10,373 nt of DNA from an uncultured Bacteroidales bacterium. GTDB taxonomy: Bacteria; Bacteroidota; Bacteroidia; Bacteroidales; Marinilabiliaceae. The notes beneath the pieces were generated by a model. The model was not told the origin of the DNA and did not search any database. It saw only the letters and a program-made list of their open reading frames with translations. This document shows, piece by piece, positions 6,688 to 10,373 of this stretch; positions within the stretch are counted from its first letter, which is position 1; every line of letters begins with the position of its first letter. The translations under genes and the position numbers were made by a program. The DNA lies in contig CAKUVM010000049.1 of NCBI GenBank assembly GCA_934699135.1, forward strand, positions 1-10,373, given 5' to 3'.

Positions 6688-7953
6688 TTACTTGCGGACT
6701 ATCGTCTGCTCGCGGTCAGGGCCTACGGAGACAATCTTGACGGGCACGCCCAAATAGCTCTCTATGAACTTGACGTAGTCCACAAAGTTCTGCGGGAACT
6801 GGTCTTCAGACGTCATCTTGTCCATGGCTGTCTTCCAGCCCGCGAACTCCATATAGATGGGCTCGACGCCGTCGTTGATGTCAAACGGCATCTCGTCCGT
6901 CTCGCGGTCTCCCACCTTGTAGCCCACGCAGGCCTTTATGGTGTCGAAGCCGTCGAGGATGTCGCTCTTCATCATGATGAGTTGCGTGACGCCGTTGAGC
7001 ATCACCGCGTAACGCAGAGCCACCAAGTCCACCCATCCGCAACGGCGCGGGCGGCCGGTGACTGCGCCGAACTCATGCCCCAGCTGGCGCAGCTTGTCGC
7101 CCGTCTCGTCATGCAGCTCCGTGGGGAAAGGGCCGCTGCCCACGCGGGTGCAGTAGGCCTTGAAGATGCCGTAGACCTCGCCTATGCGGCCGGGGGCCAC
7201 GCCCAGGCCCACGCACGCCCCGGCCGAGATGGTGTTGGACGACGTGACGAAGGGGTAGGAGCCGAAGTCGACATCCAGCATGGTGCCTTGCGCCCCCTCG
7301 GCCAAGATTTTTTTGCCCTCGGCCAAGAGGTGGTTCAAGAAGTGCTCACTGTCAATAAATTGGAACTGGCGGAGCTTCTCCGCGCCGGCCATCCACTCTT
7401 TCTCAATCTCCGCCAGCTTGTCGGTCGGGTAGTTGTAGTGGCTCAGTATCTCTTTGTGGCGGTCTACCGCGGCTTTATATTTAGCCTCGAAGTTGTGCTC
7501 CAGGTCTCCCACGCGCAGGCCGTTGCGGCTCACCTTGTCGGTATATGTCGGGCCAATGCCCTTGCCCGTGGTGCCAATCTTGCCGGCGCCTTTGGCGCTC
7601 TCGTAGGCGGCGTCTAGCAGGCGGTGGGTGGGCAGGATCAGATGCGCCTTGCGCGAGATGAGCAGGCGGCTCTTCAGGTCGTGGCCCGATGCCTCAAGCT
7701 GCTCCACCTCGGCCTTGAAGAGGGCGGGGTCCAGCACCACGCCGTTGCCGATGACGTTGACCTTGTCGCCCTGGAAGATGCCGGACGGCACGGAGCGCAA
7801 GACGTATTTCTGACCCTCGAACTCAAGGGTGTGGCCGGCGTTGGGGCCACCCTGGAAACGGGTGACGGCGGCATAGCCGGGAGTGAGGACGTCCACAACC
7901 TTTCCTTTGCCCTCGTCGCCCCACTGGAGGCCCAAGAGAACGTCTACTTTCAT
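6688..7953 (-). CDS. purA: Adenylosuccinate synthase
   Basis: This 421-residue cytoplasmic enzyme (EC 6.3.4.4) catalyses the first committed step from IMP to AMP, joining aspartate to IMP with GTP hydrolysis. All hallmark motifs are intact. The N-terminal P-loop is QWGDEGKGK (10-18) with catalytic D13. NAGHT (38-42) carries catalytic H41. The PurA signature GTTGKGIGPTY lies at 127-137. The IMP-binding segment is EGAQGTMLDVDFGSYPFVT (219-237). The C-terminal region contains TGRPRRCGWVDL (299-310), which contributes to aspartate binding. Length is typical for the family. The ATG at 7953 is immediately before the conserved MKVDVLLGLQWGDEG start. The leader contains a striking terminator-like hairpin (7984-8016), so transcription attenuation is possible. 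The two genes downstream are in the same direction. Confidence 0.98.
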   Translation of the reverse strand: MKVDVLLGLQWGDEGKGKVVDVLTPGYAAVTRFQGGPNAGHTLEFEGQKYVLRSVPSGIFQGDKVNVIGNGVVLDPALFKAEVEQLEASGHDLKSRLLISRKAHLILPTHRLLDAAYESAKGAGKIGTTGKGIGPTYTDKVSRNGLRVGDLEHNFEAKYKAAVDRHKEILSHYNYPTDKLAEIEKEWMAGAEKLRQFQFIDSEHFLNHLLAEGKKILAEGAQGTMLDVDFGSYPFVTSSNTISAGACVGLGVAPGRIGEVYGIFKAYCTRVGSGPFPTELHDETGDKLRQLGHEFGAVTGRPRRCGWVDLVALRYAVMLNGVTQLIMMKSDILDGFDTIKACVGYKVGDRETDEMPFDINDGVEPIYMEFAGWKTAMDKMTSEDQFPQNFVDYVKFIESYLGVPVKIVSVGPDREQTIVRK

Positions 7954-7983
7954 ATTTTAGAGTCTGTGTTTTATATCGGACAT

Positions 7984-8016
7984 AAAAAAACGGAAGAGCC
8001 GCCACGCAGCCTCCCG
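7984..8016 (-). terminator. Strong intrinsic terminator or attenuator in the purA leader
   Basis: On the minus strand CGGGAG-GCTGC, loop GTG, GCGGC-T-CTTCCG forms an 11-bp stem with one bulged T and two G-U pairs. It is followed at once by seven T (7984-7990). The fit depends on strand: the G-U pairs would be A-C mismatches on the + strand. It lies 30 nt upstream of the purA ATG. It is either the terminator of the ASCH-like gene or an attenuator within the purA leader. Confidence 0.75.
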
Positions 8017-8020
8017 TGCG

Positions 8021-8051
8021 CTAAGATATGGATAAAAATTGAAAAGTGAAA
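8021..8051 (-). promoter_or_regulatory. Possible Bacteroidetes-type promoter for purA
   Basis: On the minus strand TTTC (8048-8051), a 19-nt spacer and TATCTTAG (8021-8028) match the TTTG-N19-TAnnTTTG consensus with one mismatch in each box. The predicted start, around 8013-8016, would put the 7984-8016 hairpin inside the purA leader. The region is AT-rich, so a chance match is possible. Confidence 0.35.
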
Positions 8052-8060
8052 AATTATAAT

Positions 8061-8080
8061 GCGCGATGTTGGAAATGCGC
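8061..8080 (-). terminator. Weak hairpin after the ASCH-like gene
   Basis: On the minus strand GCGCAT and AT(c)GCGC form a short stem with one bulge and a 7-nt loop. It is followed by ATTATAATTTTTCACTTTTC and begins 12 nt past the stop at 8093. It could be the gene's own terminator, which would leave the stronger hairpin at 7984-8016 for purA control. The short stem makes this tentative. Confidence 0.3.
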
Positions 8081-8092
8081 GGGCGGCAAGGC

Positions 8093-8617
8093 TCACTGGT
8101 TTTGTTGGCGGACTTTTAGTCGGTCGGCGAACCTGGTGGCGACCTCGTCTATGGTAATGACCGGCACGGGACCCTCTTTGCGCTGCTCGTCGAGGTCTGC
8201 TAGGCTGGTGTTTATGATGGCGTCAATGGGGATGCAGAAGAAGCCCGGGATTTCGTCACTCTCCTTGTCGGGGTCTTTGTCGGCGAACTCTTCAATGTCC
8301 TGATCCATCTCGTAGTGGCCGTAGGAGTGGAAATAGTCCGCGTCTGACGGGTGGAGGAGCTTGAACTGTATGGGCTCGATGTGGACGTCTAGAAACCAGC
8401 TCTTGTTGTAGTCATGGAAATGGAGATACTCTATGTAGTCCTTGTAATAGAGTTCGCCATCCGGCTCCTGGTGCATGAAGCGGGAGACGTAGAAATCAGA
8501 CAGGGCGCGGAACTCCAGCCGCTTGACGCCCTCGACAATCTGGAGGGCGAACTCCTTGCGCATGATGAGGTCGAAAGCCTCGGCCTGCTTGCCTGTGGTG
8601 TCGGTTACTTTTGACAT
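8093..8617 (-). CDS. Hypothetical protein, possibly ASCH/PUA-like
   Basis: I do not recognise this 174-residue protein with certainty. Residues 15-47 (FDLIMRKEFALQIVEG, then VKRLEFRALSDFYVSRF) contain a G-x-K-x-x-E-x-R pattern typical of the start of ASCH domains, PUA-like folds associated with RNA or nucleotide binding. The middle is rich in aromatics and acidic residues (YYKDYIEYLHFHDY at 57-70; a run of Asp/Glu at 104-122). There is no signal peptide or membrane segment, so it is presumably cytoplasmic. The ATG at 8617 is preceded by an A-rich stretch and no better start is visible. It begins 57 bp after the restriction-modification gene ends, with no clear terminator between them, so the two may be co-transcribed. 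Whether the ASCH-like protein serves the restriction system is unknown. Confidence 0.75.
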   Translation of the reverse strand: MSKVTDTTGKQAEAFDLIMRKEFALQIVEGVKRLEFRALSDFYVSRFMHQEPDGELYYKDYIEYLHFHDYNKSWFLDVHIEPIQFKLLHPSDADYFHSYGHYEMDQDIEEFADKDPDKESDEIPGFFCIPIDAIINTSLADLDEQRKEGPVPVITIDEVATRFADRLKVRQQNQ

Positions 8618-8674
8618 GTCTTTCTTGTGTTTAGTTATGACGTCTTGTCTTGAGGTGGCGGGGTGGAGGTGTGA

Positions 8675-10231
8675 TTATACCATGGGTCGTATCGTGGCCT
8701 CGATGAAGTCCCGCTCCCCGGCCGTGAGGCCGTATTTGTCATAGAGTTGGCAGTCTATGCTCTCCACGCTGCCGCTCCAGTCTATATCGCTCTGGGGCGT
8801 GAAGTCTTGGAGGGGGACAAATTTCCATACGTCGATATGGTTGTGTTGAGTCACTTTAAGGATTCCCAACATTGTGCGCATAAACTTGCTTTTGACATAT
8901 TTTAGTGCAGCGTTCGCCTCACTTTCTGTGTCAAAGCAACCTATGCTGATAAAAGATTGCGTATAGCCGATAATTGGCTCGCCGATAATTGGCTCGCCGA
9001 TAATTGGCTCGCCGATAATTGGCTCGCCGATAATTGGCGTACTCAGTACCTCTCCAATGGCTCCAGAGCCATTACTTGCGGGCAGAATTACTTTCCACTT
9101 GCCAAGGTTGTCGTGCGGCTCAAGGTATTTAGCGTCAATATATCTGAAAGTCCGAGTGTTGTTTACGAGTCCTAGCACGCGAACCTGCTCCGTACCCCCC
9201 CCGTTTATATTAAATACGTCTAAAGAAGAAAAAATGGACGTGGTGAGCCTCTTCTCTCGCCCTCCGCTGCCTATTATGGCTTTGTAGTCAGGGTGGTCAG
9301 CATATAGGGCGTCAAGATTGAATTTGTTTTGAAGCCTAATGAGGCTGTCTATTGACTTAAAGTCTGGCCGCTCAACTACTTTCGTCAAAATGCCGTTCAA
9401 CTCCTGGTGGGCTGTGTAGCAAATGATCTTGCCAAACACCCTCTTTGTATCGCGCAATGTGATGGCGATGCCGCCTTTGATGTCAACATTGCTGAATATC
9501 TTGGTGCTGTTTGGCTCGTAGCGCACCACTTTGAAGTGTTCGTCATTGAGTATTTGATCGTTAAACTCTTTTGGAGTCTTGCCTGCGTTGAAGAGAAAAC
9601 GGCCTGGCGTTATGAGCGAGACAAAGTCCGAGAGCATAAACGCCAGGTTCATGAAAAGGTGATATACAGGCATGTCGCTCGTGTCATCTTTCTTCACCTG
9701 ATACGGTGGGTTGCCAACCACGGCGTCGAACTTCATTGTCTTGTCGTTGAATGTTTTGTTCCAAAATTTGGGAGTCAGCATCTCCTGGGCCAGCCATTGG
9801 GCGTTGTTCGTTATTCTTGTGAGCAGGCCTGGCACGCAGACTGCGTTCACGGCAGTGCCGGAGCGGAAGCCCATGAGTGTGCGGCGCGTGATGGCCGCGG
9901 CCATTGGCGTCTTGCAGAGGATGAAGACGTTGTCTCTCACGGTCATGTCCCACAGCTCCTGCTGCTGCGCCACGGTGAGGCCCTCGCCCCATGTCTTCTC
10001 ATACCGCTCTTGCCTGGCTCGCCAGATGGAGTAGGCCACGTAGAGGGGGTAGAGGCCGCTTTTGCTGTTCACTTCCAGCACCTTGGACTCGGGGCTAAGG
10101 GCGCGCTTGGTCACGTCTCCTCCGGCCGTCACCTGGCGCGGGGCCTCCAGCTCCGCCTGCCACTTCTCGTCAAAGAACGTCCAGCCGCCTATGGTCTCGG
10201 CCATGTGCATGTTCACCACCCGCCATGGCAT
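8675..10231 (-). CDS. Eco57I-like DNA methylase/specificity part of a restriction-modification protein, frame-broken at its 5' end
   Basis: The 518 residues from the ATG at 10231 contain an adenine-specific methyltransferase core. KVLEVNSKSGLYPLYVAYSI (50-69) fits a divergent SAM-binding motif I. FDAVVGNPPYQ (168-178) is motif IV, the catalytic NPPY. Residues about 320-480 resemble the C-terminal target-recognition part of Eco57I-type enzymes (GKWKVILPASNGSGAIGE, then the repeat, then YTQSFISIG). Five PIIG(E) units lie at 399-422. The ATG is almost certainly not the natural start. The frame upstream (10213-10373) continues the same protein in another phase, and the two join perfectly if one CATGG copy is removed. 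The intact protein was probably a large single-chain restriction-modification enzyme. GC falls to about 37% at 9301-9360, against about 68% at 10261-10320, so the recognition region may have been exchanged. Translation of this 3' part alone is uncertain. Confidence 0.8.
   Translation of the reverse strand: MPWRVVNMHMAETIGGWTFFDEKWQAELEAPRQVTAGGDVTKRALSPESKVLEVNSKSGLYPLYVAYSIWRARQERYEKTWGEGLTVAQQQELWDMTVRDNVFILCKTPMAAAITRRTLMGFRSGTAVNAVCVPGLLTRITNNAQWLAQEMLTPKFWNKTFNDKTMKFDAVVGNPPYQVKKDDTSDMPVYHLFMNLAFMLSDFVSLITPGRFLFNAGKTPKEFNDQILNDEHFKVVRYEPNSTKIFSNVDIKGGIAITLRDTKRVFGKIICYTAHQELNGILTKVVERPDFKSIDSLIRLQNKFNLDALYADHPDYKAIIGSGGREKRLTTSIFSSLDVFNINGGGTEQVRVLGLVNNTRTFRYIDAKYLEPHDNLGKWKVILPASNGSGAIGEVLSTPIIGEPIIGEPIIGEPIIGEPIIGYTQSFISIGCFDTESEANAALKYVKSKFMRTMLGILKVTQHNHIDVWKFVPLQDFTPQSDIDWSGSVESIDCQLYDKYGLTAGERDFIEATIRPMV
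8966..9038. repeat. 15-bp in-frame minisatellite, 4.9 copies
   Basis: The unit GCCGATAATTGGCTC repeats without a single mismatch at 8966, 8981, 8996 and 9011. A fifth copy at 9026 keeps the first 13 bases. On the minus strand each unit encodes PIIGE. The unit is a multiple of three, so copy-number change would lengthen or shorten the protein without breaking the frame. Confidence 0.97.
9195..9202. repeat. Homopolymer of eight C (eight G in the coding strand)
   Basis: On the minus strand AAC GGG GGG GGT encodes NGGG at residues 343-346 of the methylase fragment. A gain or loss of one base would frameshift everything downstream, including the PIIGE repeats. The tract is currently in frame. Confidence 0.9.
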
Positions 10232-10373
10232 GGGGTGAGGACGGTCTCCTTGTCGGGATTTCGGAAAGTGCTGAAGAGTGCGGCCAGCCGGCCGATGCGC
10301 TGCTCCACGCCCATGCGGTCCGCCGAGCGAGCCATGGCGCGGTTGCGCACGCCGGCGGCGTGGACGACGGCCG
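10213..10373 (-). pseudogene. Upstream fragment of the restriction-modification gene, out of frame and cut by the window edge
   Basis: On the minus strand the frame beginning at 10371 is open through RNRAMARSADRMGVEQRIG and FRNPDKETVLTP. After the 5-bp duplication it reads CHGGW and stops at a TGA (10213-10215). Without the second CATGG copy the text would run TVLTP-WRVVNMHM straight into the methylase part, so the two pieces are one gene. The RNRAM...ADRMG segment resembles the region linking a helicase domain to the methylase in single-chain ATP-dependent restriction enzymes; that resemblance is from memory. More of the gene lies beyond the window. A sequencing error could also produce this picture. 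Confidence 0.75.
10224..10233. repeat. Tandem 5-bp duplication (CATGG CATGG) at the frame break
   Basis: Two adjacent copies of CATGG sit exactly where the two reading frames of the restriction-modification gene should join. A single copy would restore the frame. The second copy also creates the ATG at 10231 that now opens the downstream frame. Confidence 0.85.

Noticed and set aside
6661..7617. 318-codon open frame on the + strand opposite purA
   Set aside because: It is fully antisense to an intact purA with all motifs. The product is Val/Ala/His-rich without recognisable features.
7954..8092. Purine riboswitch upstream of purA
   Set aside because: I looked for the three-way-junction core of the purine aptamer and found none. 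Only simple hairpins and T-runs are visible.
8966..9038. Direct repeats as a CRISPR array
   Set aside because: The 15-bp units are head-to-tail with no spacers and lie inside a coding region, so this is a minisatellite.
8957..9175. Plus-strand reading frame containing repeated ADNWL units
   Set aside because: It is the antisense shadow of the 15-bp minisatellite. A 15-bp repeat without a stop in a frame stays open there. The minus-strand frame carries the recognisable methylase and runs far beyond the repeat.

Overview
The window looks like a chromosomal stretch from a GC-rich member of the Bacteroidales. A Muribaculaceae-type gut bacterium is my best guess. The reasons are the protein families present (an ABC-F protein with a C-terminal coiled coil, a GSCFA-domain protein, a helical-repeat protein ending in a GH16-like domain), the lack of clear Shine-Dalgarno sequences, and promoter-like boxes resembling TAnnTTTG. 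The assignment rests on recognising families by eye, not on a search.

Layout. Positions 1-1292 (+) hold the 3' two thirds of an ABC-F ATPase gene. It converges on a block of minus-strand genes, and a long inverted repeat at 1311-1353 can end transcription from both sides. Reading down the minus strand from the right edge, the block contains: a broken restriction-modification methylase gene (10373 to 8675); a small ASCH-like hypothetical protein (8617-8093); purA (7953-6688); 5-formyltetrahydrofolate cyclo-ligase (6583-6014); tex (5968-3836); a cytoplasmic-looking helical-repeat/GH16-like protein (3699-2320); and a GSCFA-domain protein (2240-1368). Hairpins with terminator character lie downstream of most of these units. 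The one at 7984-8016, just ahead of purA, is the strongest.

Functionally, purA and the folate cyclo-ligase both serve purine and one-carbon metabolism. With tex they could form a loosely coupled housekeeping unit, although a strong hairpin separates purA from the ligase. The GH16-like and GSCFA proteins both recall carbohydrate-active folds but lack export signals. The GH16-like domain has also lost catalytic acidic residues.

The most unusual part is the restriction-modification gene. Its specificity-side region carries an in-frame 15-bp minisatellite (five PIIG(E) units) and a run of eight G. Close to the right edge, a tandem 5-bp duplication (CATGG CATGG on the + strand) breaks the reading frame. 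Removing one copy exactly restores an uninterrupted frame that runs off the right edge. The gene therefore carries three slippage-prone tracts, one of which currently has it switched off, or marks it as a pseudogene. No RNA genes, CRISPR arrays, insertion sequences or origins are visible, and no gene-free stretch exceeds 300 bases.
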